From contig SFHQ01000009.1 in NCBI GenBank assembly GCA_004556345.1, positions 12,800-76,799 on the forward strand: a stretch of DNA of 64,000 nucleotides, given 5' to 3'. The first letter of the stretch is position 1. Every line of letters starts with the position of its first letter. Shown here one piece after another: positions 50,735-58,782 of this stretch. Made by a program: the position numbers and the translations under genes. Origin of the DNA: Clostridiales bacterium (GTDB lineage: Bacteria; Bacillota; Clostridia; Oscillospirales; Oscillospiraceae). The notes below the pieces were generated by a model that saw nothing but the letters and a program-made list of their open reading frames with translations, was not told the origin of the DNA and did no database searches.

Positions 50735-51883
50735 TTACTTCAAGGCCCCGCTAAAGCGCTTGTTGAAATCGTCCTTGATGGCTTCCAGTTTCTTCTGGTC
50801 CTCGATGCGCTGCTTCCGGGCGTTCTCCTGGATCTGCTTCGTCTCCTCGATGCCGGAGACGATGGTCTGCCAGGTCTTTTCCAGGGTCTCGGTCTTGATG
50901 GAACTGCCGGAGGCCAGGCGGGCGGTGATCTTAGACTGCTCCGCGGTGTTCTGGGCGTTGCGGATGAGCATCTCGTTGGTCTTGGCGTCCAGGGCGGACA
51001 TGGCCTCGGCCTGGATGCGCTGGCGCTTGAGCATGATGGCCTGGGCGATGGCCTGCTTGAAGACAGGCAGGGTGACGATGAAGGCCGAGTTGATCTTCCG
51101 CACCAGGTTCATGTTGCTAAACTGCATGGTCTTGATCATGGGGATGGACTGCATGGCCACGTTTTCGGCCGTCCGCAGGTCCTGGGTGCGCTGCTCCAGC
51201 ATCATGAGAGCCTGGTTCAGGGAGGCCAGCTCGAACTGAATGGCGTTGTCCCCGGTGCTTTCCAGGTCGGCCTGGCGCTGGGCGATGTAGGCCTCCAGCT
51301 CCCGGCAGCCCTGCTCACCGGCCAGGATGTACTTCACCAGCTGATGGTAATAGCCCACGTTTGCCTGGAACATATCCTCCAGCTTGCGGTTGGACTGCTT
51401 GATCTCGCTCTCATACTGTTTGAGCTGGACGTAAATTTTGTCCACCTCGTCGCCCATGGTGTGGTACTTGTTGAGGATCTTGTCCAGCTGCTTGCGCAGG
51501 TTGCCGAAGAGCTTGTTGAAGAGACCGGGGTTGTCCTTCAGCTCCTCGATGTCGAACTTATCCATGATCTTGGCCAGGGTGTTGAGCATGACGCTGGAGT
51601 TGTCCAGCTGGCTCATGTCCATGCCGTTGAGGATCACGTCGGAGCACTTGGAGATCTCGTCCGCGGCCTCCGCGCCGAAGGAAACGATGGTCTCTAAGTT
51701 ATACACCTCGATCTTGCTGGCCAGCTCGTCCACTTCCTGGGAGCCGGTGAGGGTCTGGTCCATCTGCTGGCGGTCGGCCACGATGTTGTACTGGGGATAG
51801 GTCTCCTCCTGGACTGCGGGGGTCGCGGTGTTCTGTTCCGCCGGGGCCGGGCTGGCGGCGGGCTTTGTAAAATCCAATCCCAT
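50735..51883 (-). CDS. telA: TelA/YceH toxic anion resistance protein
   Basis: A 382-residue, highly helical protein of the TelA (KlaA/YceH) family. Diagnostic segments are DRQQMDQTLTGSQEVDELASKIEV, SFGAEAADEISKCSDVILN, FNKLFGNLRKQLDKILNKYHTMGDEVDKIYVQLKQYE and MIKTMQFSNMNLVRKINSAFIVTLPVFKQAI. No enzymatic motif; TelA proteins are structural partners of TerD in Ter systems and of resistance to tellurite and some cell-wall stresses. An Ala/Pro-rich tail at the N-terminus precedes the family domain. It directly follows the YceG-like gene with a 3-bp gap. Confidence 0.94.
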   Translation of the reverse strand: MGLDFTKPAASPAPAEQNTATPAVQEETYPQYNIVADRQQMDQTLTGSQEVDELASKIEVYNLETIVSFGAEAADEISKCSDVILNGMDMSQLDNSSVMLNTLAKIMDKFDIEELKDNPGLFNKLFGNLRKQLDKILNKYHTMGDEVDKIYVQLKQYESEIKQSNRKLEDMFQANVGYYHQLVKYILAGEQGCRELEAYIAQRQADLESTGDNAIQFELASLNQALMMLEQRTQDLRTAENVAMQSIPMIKTMQFSNMNLVRKINSAFIVTLPVFKQAIAQAIMLKRQRIQAEAMSALDAKTNEMLIRNAQNTAEQSKITARLASGSSIKTETLEKTWQTIVSGIEETKQIQENARKQRIEDQKKLEAIKDDFNKRFSGALK

Positions 51884-51886
51884 GGC

Positions 51887-54157
51887 TTAAAAACTCCTTC
51901 CGAATAATTTTCTGATCGAGCTTTTTCCTCCCTCATGCAGGGTCCGAAAATCGGGCACCTGCAGGTCATAGCGGTAGGGGCCCAATTGATGCTCGTTGGC
52001 AAACGGCTTTTGGAAGTATTTCTCGATGCTTTGGTATCCCGTGGGGACGAAGAATAGGATGTCGAACCCCACCAAATTCAGAAACGCCACTAAGATGCTG
52101 TCCTCCAGCGACAGCGTTTCCTCCGTGGTGCTGATGATGATGAGCTTGGGGTTTTTCTTGGTAAAGTCGAAGTTCTGGATGCGCCGCAGCAGGTCCTTCG
52201 GCAGGCCCAGGATCGTCGAGACGATGGTGTACTCCGTGCCGTTCTGATACGTTCCGGCAATGAGCTTCTCGTCCAGCAGAACTTGCAGCTTATCCAGCAG
52301 GTAGTCTTGGATCTCCGGCCGCAAAATGCCGTAGGGATAGTCTTTGTGCTGCTTGATCTTCTCCCGCTGGAGCCGGCCCTGCCGCAAAAACTGCGTGGCG
52401 TAGGGCTTCATGGGGTTGGCCTCCAGCCCCGTCTGCCAAGGAAGCTTCGTGACCAGCGTCGTCTCCGGCGTGACCAGCTTCTTGATCTCCAGCCAGTATG
52501 GCAGGATCGGCCCGTCCTTGATGCCGCAGATCTTTTCCAGCAGGACCGGGACCGTCACCATGTCCCCCTCGGCGGCAAAGCCGGGGCGGTATTTCAGCTC
52601 CTGGTCCCAGAGCAGGCCGATCTCCTCGTACATGGTCTGCAAAGTCACGGCCTCGGCCTTCTGGTGCTGCTTGGCCCGGTAGAGGCCGGTGTTTTGATAG
52701 AGGATGCTGTCCATCTCCCGCTCGGCCTGGTAGGCCGCCGTGCGGACCCGCATCTGGGAGGGCTCCACGGGAAAGTCGGTCATGGGCAGGGAATGTTCCT
52801 TGTGCAGGTCCAGCAGCGTCGGGTCCTTCAGCACGCAGGGGGCGTTGAGATCCGGCAGCAAAACCAGTACATCCACCGGCAGCTTCGCCAGCAGGCGCAG
52901 GAAGAGCGCCTCGTTGTCCCCGGAGCAAGCGCCAAAGAGGAGGAAGACGCCGACCTCCGGGGCCTGCCAGTTCTGGAACAGGTCTTTCTGGTATCGCTTC
53001 ATCCAGGCCACCAGATAGACGGCCTTGTTCAGCAGGCGGTTGAGGTTTCCGCCCACGGCCTTGTCTTCCTCCAGGACCACGTCCAGGAAGGCCTGCCGCA
53101 TCAGCGTTTGCAGCTGCTGGTTGTTGGGGTATTGCAGATTTGCAGCCAGGTCCGCCGCCAGCTGCTCGGCAGTCTGGTGGTTCCGCCGCCGGACGGCGGC
53201 GATCTCCTCCGGGGTGGGGGGCGGCAAGCGGCCGTTTTCCAGGCAGACCTTTCTCCCCTCCCGCTTGAGCTGTTGGTAAAACGCCACCATGTCGCTGGGG
53301 AAGAGCAATTTGTCCTCCACCCCGTACTGCACGACAAAGGCATTGTAAAATAATTTGGGGTCGTCCCCTCTGGCCCGGACTGCCGTAAGAATCTCTTTTA
53401 CGTCCGGGGTCTTCATCCAGGCGTTGGTGCAGGGTGCGATGCCCGCCGGGGCACCGTAGAGCTTCTGCCGCTCGGCCTGCTGCCGGCCCTGCTCCCGAAG
53501 CTGGCGCAGGGAGAAGTCTGCCGGGAAGGGCGTTAGACCGGGGGCCTGATAGAGCTGGGCATATTGGCTCGTGGGGTCACAGCGGAGGTAGCCCGCGTCC
53601 CCCGCCCGCTCCAGCAGGACGATGTCTGCCCCGGCGCGGGCCAGGATCACGAGGAGCTGCAATTCATAGCTGCTCACCGTGCCGTCGTATAAGATCTTCG
53701 GCAGCTCGTCCCCGCCCAGGCGGCCTAAGATGCGCTCGAACTTATAGTAGAGCCAGCACATGTACTTGATGTAGGCGTTGCGGAGCATGTTTTCGTTTTT
53801 CCCGTGGGCCTGCAAGTCCTGTAAGGTCGCCGTCATGGCGGTCACCACGGCCTCTCGCTGGGCCCCGGTCAGGCGGGGCAGCCAGCGGGTCAGCTTTTGG
53901 GTGAGAAAGCCCACGTCCAGCTGAAAATCGCTGCCCATCATCTCCGCCAGGTAGTCCAGCTGCTTGGGGTCCGGGTTGGGGATGCGCCCCTCGATGACCA
54001 CGCCGTTGGTGCGGGCGGCCTGGTCATACTGGGTCAAAAAGGCCGCAACCTCCCCGCTGTACCCCGCCACGCGATAAAAAAAGACAGCTTGTTCCCGGCG
54101 GCGAGAACACGCACTGAAATAGTCATGCAGTTTTTCGATCCGTCCCAATTGAAACAT
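51887..54157 (-). CDS. yceG: YceG-like protein of the Ter cluster
   Basis: A 756-residue cytoplasmic protein. The opening MFQLGRIEKLHDYFSACSRRREQ and the later FERILGRLGGDELPKILYDG, LVILARAGADIVLLERAGD, FQNWQAPEVGVFLLFGACSGDNEALFLRLLAKLPVDVLVLLPDLN and KNPKLIIISTTEETLSLEDSILVAFLNLVGFDILFFVPTGYQSIEK regions match the YceG family of Bacillus (yceCDEFGH stress operon). Two Rossmann-like strand patterns suggest nucleotide or glycosyl-type chemistry, but the activity is unknown. The start at 54155-54157 was chosen; MTNSMF (54167-54169) is an alternative. First gene of the operon. Confidence 0.85.
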   Translation of the reverse strand: MFQLGRIEKLHDYFSACSRRREQAVFFYRVAGYSGEVAAFLTQYDQAARTNGVVIEGRIPNPDPKQLDYLAEMMGSDFQLDVGFLTQKLTRWLPRLTGAQREAVVTAMTATLQDLQAHGKNENMLRNAYIKYMCWLYYKFERILGRLGGDELPKILYDGTVSSYELQLLVILARAGADIVLLERAGDAGYLRCDPTSQYAQLYQAPGLTPFPADFSLRQLREQGRQQAERQKLYGAPAGIAPCTNAWMKTPDVKEILTAVRARGDDPKLFYNAFVVQYGVEDKLLFPSDMVAFYQQLKREGRKVCLENGRLPPPTPEEIAAVRRRNHQTAEQLAADLAANLQYPNNQQLQTLMRQAFLDVVLEEDKAVGGNLNRLLNKAVYLVAWMKRYQKDLFQNWQAPEVGVFLLFGACSGDNEALFLRLLAKLPVDVLVLLPDLNAPCVLKDPTLLDLHKEHSLPMTDFPVEPSQMRVRTAAYQAEREMDSILYQNTGLYRAKQHQKAEAVTLQTMYEEIGLLWDQELKYRPGFAAEGDMVTVPVLLEKICGIKDGPILPYWLEIKKLVTPETTLVTKLPWQTGLEANPMKPYATQFLRQGRLQREKIKQHKDYPYGILRPEIQDYLLDKLQVLLDEKLIAGTYQNGTEYTIVSTILGLPKDLLRRIQNFDFTKKNPKLIIISTTEETLSLEDSILVAFLNLVGFDILFFVPTGYQSIEKYFQKPFANEHQLGPYRYDLQVPDFRTLHEGGKSSIRKLFGRSF

Positions 54158-54200
54158 GCTGTTGGTCATCCTGTTCACTTTTGATACTTTAACAGGATAT

Positions 54201-54229
54201 AGTATACCATTTCTTTCCTCCGCTTTCAA
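54201..54229 (-). promoter_or_regulatory. Promoter of the main Ter operon
   Basis: TTGAAA (54224-54229), 17 bp, TATACT (54201-54206) on the minus strand, about 45 bases ahead of the yceG start. It should drive yceG-telA-terD x4-ATPase and possibly the whole module. Confidence 0.8.
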
Positions 54230-54269
54230 TACAAAATCCCCCGCTTGTGCGTGTTTCGCATTTTTCTGC

Positions 54270-54297
54270 TTGTCAATGCCACCGTGTGTGATACAAT
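54270..54297 (+). promoter_or_regulatory. Promoter of the divergent aldolase gene
   Basis: TTGTCA (54270-54275), 16 bp, TACAAT (54292-54297), 36 bases before the start codon. Only about 40 bases separate the two divergent -35 boxes, so one regulator could control both. Confidence 0.72.
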
Positions 54298-54333
54298 GGT
54301 ATTTATCTCAGTCGGAAACGAGGTGCTTCCCCC

Positions 54334-55290
54334 ATGCCCCAGGACATCAGCGGATACGACGTGGGCGCTCTGCTCTACTGCCCCGCCAACGCCCACCACA
54401 CCGTCGCCCAGGCAGTGGCGGCGGAGCGCCTGCCGCGCCCCTTCTCCCTGGCCCTGTGCCTGGAGGACACGGTGCGGGCCGACGCCCTGGCGGCGGCAGA
54501 GCAGGCCGTGGAACAAACCCTGCACGACCTTACAGATACCGCCCGGCAGGAGACGTTTTACCGCCCCCTGACCTTCGTCCGGGTGCGCTCGCCGGAGCAG
54601 CTGGCCCGGCTGGGGCGGGCGTATGGGAAGTACCGTCCCCTGCTCACCGGGTTTATTCTGCCCAAAATTTTTATAGAAACATGCGGAGCCTACTGCGCCG
54701 TTATTCGAGACTTGCAGGCGGATGGGCTGGATTACTTCTATATGCCCGTCTTCGAGGCCCCGTCGCTGCTCCCCCTCCACACCCGCCACGCGGCTTTGGC
54801 GGAGGTCAAGGCCCAGCTGGATGCGCTGCGCGAGTGCATCCTCAATATCCGGGTGGGCGGCAACGACCTCTGCCATGTCTTCGGCCTGCGCCGGGACCCA
54901 GGGCACACGATCTATGACCTGCGCCCGGTGGCAGACGTACTGACCGACCTGCTCACCACCTTTGCCCCGGACTATCTTGTGGCCGGGCCGGTCTGGGAGT
55001 ATTATGACGGCCCCGGTTGGGCGGAGGGGTTGGCACAGGAGTGCGCCTTGGACCGGCTGAATGGTTTTGTCGGCAAGACGGTCATCCACCCCAAGCAGAT
55101 CCCCATCGTGAACCAGTCCCTTCAGGTCTCCCCCGCCGACTATGCGGACGCGAACAGCATCCTCGCCTGGGATGACCCCTGTCTCGTGGCCCCCAGCGCA
55201 GAGGGCACGCGGATGAACGAGTATCAGACCCACTTCCGCTGGGCGCAGCGGGTGGCGGCGCTGGGCCGGCGCTACGGGGTCACAAAATAG
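54334..55290 (+). CDS. HpcH/HpaI aldolase / citrate-lyase beta-like protein of the Ter cluster
   Basis: A 318-residue TIM-barrel protein. Motifs include LLYCPANAHHTV, ALCLEDTVRADA, GFILPKI, MPVFEAPSLL, ILNIRVGGNDLCHVFGLRR and GKTVIHPKQIPIVNQSLQVSPAD. The Glu/Asp metal ligands (LEDTV; VGGNDLC) are retained. CitE-like members of this group are regular members of Ter-associated biosynthetic modules, where they likely act on a small oxo-acid metabolite. It is transcribed divergently from yceG. GAGGTG precedes the ATG. Confidence 0.87.
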   Translation: MPQDISGYDVGALLYCPANAHHTVAQAVAAERLPRPFSLALCLEDTVRADALAAAEQAVEQTLHDLTDTARQETFYRPLTFVRVRSPEQLARLGRAYGKYRPLLTGFILPKIFIETCGAYCAVIRDLQADGLDYFYMPVFEAPSLLPLHTRHAALAEVKAQLDALRECILNIRVGGNDLCHVFGLRRDPGHTIYDLRPVADVLTDLLTTFAPDYLVAGPVWEYYDGPGWAEGLAQECALDRLNGFVGKTVIHPKQIPIVNQSLQVSPADYADANSILAWDDPCLVAPSAEGTRMNEYQTHFRWAQRVAALGRRYGVTK

Positions 55291-55301
55291 AATAGCCTAG
55301 A

Positions 55302-55340
55302 GCAGCCCCGGAGCGTATTCTTAAAACGCTCCGGGGCTGC
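55302..55340. terminator. Hairpin between the aldolase and the convergent clostripain gene
   Basis: GCAGCCCCGGAGCG/CGCTCCGGGGCTGC, a perfect 14-bp stem with an 11-base loop; T-runs are weak on both sides. Confidence 0.65.
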
Positions 55341-55356
55341 TTGCATCCGTATCAAA

Positions 55357-57306
55357 TTACTCGTAAACGGTGGTCCAGATCTCGCCGTTCTCGCAGTCGA
55401 AGGTCACGGCGTCGGAATAGGCGTCGTTGCCCATGGCGTCCCACATCTCAAAAACCATGGCGTAGCTGCCGTCGGGCAGCTCGGCTTCGCCGAAGCTGGT
55501 GCTGTCGGTGACGGTCAGCTCCTCGGCGGTGTACATCTCAAAGTCGTCGTCGCCGCTGTAGGAGGCCGCCATCCAGATGGTGGTGATCTTGTCGCCGGCC
55601 TCCAGGAGGCGCAGCTCCTTGCTGGCCATGCCGGAGTCCGCGTCCAGGCCCTTGGCCGCGCCCAGGATGCTCCAGGCCTCATCGGTGAAGTTGTAGGCCA
55701 CTTGCAGGTTGTACTCCTCGTCGTTGAGCAGGATGGGCACGGAGTAGAGGTTGTAGTCGTCGCCCTCGTAAGACAGCTCCATGTAAACGATGTGCCCGTC
55801 GATGGCGCCCCAGACGCCGCGGAAGTTGTCGTAAAAGACGCCGTTGTCCCAGTCGGCGGTCATGTCGTTGTCGGTGCCCAGGTAGAGCATCTGGTCGTTT
55901 TCCTCGTCCACATACATCAGGGAAAAGCCGATGCTGGCCAGCACGTCATTGGCCTGGGGGCCGAGGGTCAAAACGGCGTTGCCGTCGTCGTTCAAGTCCA
56001 GGGGCGCGTCGTCCCAGTTCATGTCCTTCAGGGTGACCACGTCCTGCAATTCCTGGATGCCGGGGAGGGCCTGGACCTCGCTCTCGTCCAGTTGGCCGGT
56101 CAGCTCGTAGGTATACAGGGACTTAAAGGCCTGGCCGGTGCCCACGCGGGAGTAGGCGTCCAGATCATCCGTGTCACCGTTGTAGGAGTAGTAGCAGCTC
56201 AGGCCGGAGGCCTGGGCGCGGTAGATGCCGCCCACCTGATAGAGCACGCAGTCGCTCAGTGCATCGGTGACGGCCTGGGCAGAGTCCAGCAGATCGCTGC
56301 TCTTCCGGGCCAGGTCGCCCAGGTCCACCATGTTGGTGAAGCCCTGCTCACGGGTGTTGCCGCCGTAGTTCTCGCTCTGGGACGCGGCGCGGCCCAGCTC
56401 GGCGAAGAAGGCGGGGTCCTGGGCGGCCACGGTGAGAGCCTCCTGGCCGAAGGCCTCATAGGCGTCCAGCAGGGGGGTGAGCTGGGTCAGGTCGGTGAGG
56501 GACAGGGTGGTCTGGTCCTCGGTGCCGGCCTCCTGGCAGCCCTCATAATACGTGTCGCAGATGACGGTGCCCAGCTCCTGGCCGTCCATGGCGGGGTTCT
56601 CGGCCAGAGCGCCCGCCCAGCCGGAGTAGAGCCAGCCGTTGCCCGGCTCGGTCTCTTCCGAGGCCACCAGATACTTGGCAAAGTTCTGGAAGGTAGCCGC
56701 CACGTCCACGGTGGCCATCAGGCAGGTGTCAAAGCCCACCAGCTCCAGGGAGGGGTTTTCTTTGTCCGCCGGCCAGACGGCGTTGAACGCCTGGTAGAGC
56801 TCCGTCAGGTCCAGGGAGTCGTAGTCGTGCAGCTCGTCGAAAGCCGCACCGCTGACGGAGCCGCCGCCGTGGTTCCAGAAGGTGACGGCGGTCTTGTCGG
56901 CGGGATAGTTTTCGCTGGCGAATTCCAGGAAGTCCTGGAGCGTCTGGGCATCGCCCATGTCGGCGGTGTCCTGCTCATCCACCAGTTCCAGGCCGTCGCT
57001 GGTATAGACCCAGCGCTGGAGCTTCGAGGCGTCCACCTGGTCGTTCTGCCACTCAGCCGCGCCGCCGGTCTCGATGACCACCGTGACGTTTTCGGGCAGC
57101 TGGACTTCCAGCAGCTCGTTCAGGTCGGTGGTGGCGCAGCCGTAGTTGGTCTCCAGGTCACTGCCGCAGAGGTACCAGTACACGGCCCAGCTGCCGTCCC
57201 CGGCGGGGGCTTTGCTGGGGACGTCTGTCGTCTCCGTCTCGCCGCAGGCAGCCAGGGACAGGCCCATCCCCAGAGCCAGGAGGAGGGATAACATGCGTTT
57301 TTTCAT
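55357..57306 (-). CDS. Clostripain-family (C11) cysteine protease lipoprotein
   Basis: A 649-residue protein with a lipoprotein signal peptide (MLSLLLALGMGLSLAACG; lipobox Cys21). The clostripain core starts at about residue 40 (WAVYWYLCGSDLETNYG); the catalytic His146 is in VTFWNHGGGS and Cys195 in LVGFDTCLMATVDV. These residues match the C11 dyad. The C-terminal 300 residues are acidic and beta-rich, without a named domain, and may bind substrate at the surface. The start at 57304-57306 follows AAAAGGAG; the longer frame does not. No maturation protease or immunity gene is adjacent. Confidence 0.88.
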   Translation of the reverse strand: MKKRMLSLLLALGMGLSLAACGETETTDVPSKAPAGDGSWAVYWYLCGSDLETNYGCATTDLNELLEVQLPENVTVVIETGGAAEWQNDQVDASKLQRWVYTSDGLELVDEQDTADMGDAQTLQDFLEFASENYPADKTAVTFWNHGGGSVSGAAFDELHDYDSLDLTELYQAFNAVWPADKENPSLELVGFDTCLMATVDVAATFQNFAKYLVASEETEPGNGWLYSGWAGALAENPAMDGQELGTVICDTYYEGCQEAGTEDQTTLSLTDLTQLTPLLDAYEAFGQEALTVAAQDPAFFAELGRAASQSENYGGNTREQGFTNMVDLGDLARKSSDLLDSAQAVTDALSDCVLYQVGGIYRAQASGLSCYYSYNGDTDDLDAYSRVGTGQAFKSLYTYELTGQLDESEVQALPGIQELQDVVTLKDMNWDDAPLDLNDDGNAVLTLGPQANDVLASIGFSLMYVDEENDQMLYLGTDNDMTADWDNGVFYDNFRGVWGAIDGHIVYMELSYEGDDYNLYSVPILLNDEEYNLQVAYNFTDEAWSILGAAKGLDADSGMASKELRLLEAGDKITTIWMAASYSGDDDFEMYTAEELTVTDSTSFGEAELPDGSYAMVFEMWDAMGNDAYSDAVTFDCENGEIWTTVYE

Positions 57307-57359
57307 GGTGGGTTCTCTCCTTTTCTCTCGATTCATGATGATACGTCGCCGTTTCCCTT

Positions 57360-57463
57360 GTAGGGGCCGCAGACCTCTGCGGCCCGCGCGGGAAGGGTAG
57401 CTCCATGTAACGGCAAATCGCACAACGCAACCGGTTCGGGCCGCAGGGGTCTGCGGCCCCTAC
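57360..57463. repeat. Inverted pair of 27-bp GGCCGCAG repeats
   Basis: A 27-base unit containing TAGGGGCCGCAGAC and CTGCGGCCCG (57360-57386) recurs inverted at 57437-57463 with CGGGCCGCAGGGGTCTGCGG. The copies can fold into a large stem around a 50-base spacer. It lies between the clostripain gene and the SHOCT gene, and such units are dispersed elements in related genomes (inferred). Confidence 0.75.
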
Positions 57464-57481
57464 GGAAAAATCGTAGGGCAA

Positions 57482-58423
57482 TTAGATACCCAAAAGCTGC
57501 CGCTTTTTGGCGGCGAACTCTTCCTCGGTGAGGACACCCTCTTCATACAGGCGCTTAAACTTCTGGATGGCCTCGATGGCATCCTCCGACGTGGCGGGGG
57601 CAGCGGCAGCCGTGCGGGTCACGGCGGGCTGGCCGGGAGCTCCGGCGGCGGCTACCTGCTCCACCTTCGCGCCGGGGAAGGCGATGGCCATGAGGGCCGT
57701 TGCCAACTGGTCCAACGTCTGCACTTTTTCCCGGTAGGCGTTTAAGTAATCTCCGGCGTTGGGCTCGGTGCTGTCGAAGGTGGGGCCGGGGGTGTCGGCG
57801 GTGAAGGTCTTCCAGTAGGGGTGGTCGAACCGGATCTCGAGGATAAAGTTCTTAAACGGGGCCGCGATATCCACAAAGTCGTTATAGTAGCCCGTGCTGT
57901 GGTTCCTTTTGCCGTCGTCCAGCTGATCGACCAGGCGCTCCATGTTCCGCTGAAACTGCTTCTGGGACACGATCTGCTGGATCTGCGGGGCCATGGCCGC
58001 CACCTGCGCGGGGACGCTGCTCTCGTGCTTGCGCAGGCCGTTGGCGCTGCCCTCATAGAGGGGCATGCTGTCCTCCCGGATGACGAAGGACTTGATCTGA
58101 CCGCCCTCGAAGATGGTCTTCTTCAGGTGTTTGTCCATGCAGAGGTAGCGGTGGGGCATGTCAAAGAGGAACTTCGTGTCCAACCAGCCGAAGTCGATCC
58201 GCTGGGTCTCCTGAAACTCCTGGCGGAGCACGTCGTTTTCGTCCCGGAAGACCATGTACTGCTTGAACTCTTCGATGGACATGGTGTCGACCATCTTGTC
58301 CGGCAGGTCCACGAAGCCGTAGCAGTCGTCACAGACCTTTTCCCCGCCGACCTTCCAGGTCAGCAGGCCCTTGACCTTCCCGCCGCAAATGGGGCAGGGC
58401 GGGCGTTTTGCAAATAATCCCAT
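57482..58423 (-). CDS. DUF4428-like zinc-binding protein with C-terminal SHOCT domain
   Basis: A 313-residue cytoplasmic protein. N-terminal PPCPICGGKVKGLLTWKVGGEKVCDDCYG holds two CxxC pairs, a zinc-ribbon of DUF4428 type. The middle has FLFDMPHRYLCMDKHLKKTIFEGGQIKSFVIREDS-type strand sequence and HPYWKTFTADTPGPTFDST. The C-terminus EAIQKFKRLYEEGVLTEEEFAAKKRQLLGI is a classic SHOCT oligomerisation motif (about residues 285-313). The start at 58421-58423 follows AAGGAGTG. Function is unknown. Confidence 0.82.
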   Translation of the reverse strand: MGLFAKRPPCPICGGKVKGLLTWKVGGEKVCDDCYGFVDLPDKMVDTMSIEEFKQYMVFRDENDVLRQEFQETQRIDFGWLDTKFLFDMPHRYLCMDKHLKKTIFEGGQIKSFVIREDSMPLYEGSANGLRKHESSVPAQVAAMAPQIQQIVSQKQFQRNMERLVDQLDDGKRNHSTGYYNDFVDIAAPFKNFILEIRFDHPYWKTFTADTPGPTFDSTEPNAGDYLNAYREKVQTLDQLATALMAIAFPGAKVEQVAAAGAPGQPAVTRTAAAAPATSEDAIEAIQKFKRLYEEGVLTEEEFAAKKRQLLGI

Positions 58424-58540
58424 GATATATTCACTCCTTGTGAGATAAAAATGGTGTCTGGCGGAGCCAGATGATTTCATTCGTGGTACCGCATAGTGCG
58501 GTGTCGCCTTAGTACACAACCGATTCCGTTCAGCCCGTTG

Positions 58541-58691
58541 CCCTCATCCGACCCGGGCTTCGCCCGGCCCACCTTCCCCCTCGGGGAAGGCTTTTTTCGT
58601 GGTCGATGAAAGGAACGTGATAACAAATTTGCACGGCGTCACCAGAGCCTTCCCCTGGGGGGAAGGTGGCCGCGAAGCGGACGAATGAGGG
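58541..58691. mobile_element. MITE-like palindromic element, about 150 bp
   Basis: The left arm, from CCCTCATCCG through ACCTTCCCCCTCGGGG to AAGGCTTTTTTCG (58541-58598), recurs in inverted form from GCCTTCCCCTGGGGGGAAGG to GAATGAGGGC (58648-58691). About 50 bases lie between the arms. No transposase frame is present. The remaining 58424-58782 spacer holds only this element and the leader of the SHOCT gene. No target-site duplication could be proven. Confidence 0.65.
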
Positions 58692-58782
58692 CTACGTTCC
58701 GCAAGCAGTCCGTAGTGTACCAACGTACCCACGCACCACGCGGAACCACTTATCCAATCCCGCCGCCTCCGGTGGCGCACCT

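Noticed and set aside
48181..50754. An 857-codon open frame on the plus strand across the TerD array
   Set aside because: It is the GC-rich complement of four well-supported TerD-family genes; its protein is His/Leu/Val/Gln-rich low-complexity sequence with no ribosome binding site.
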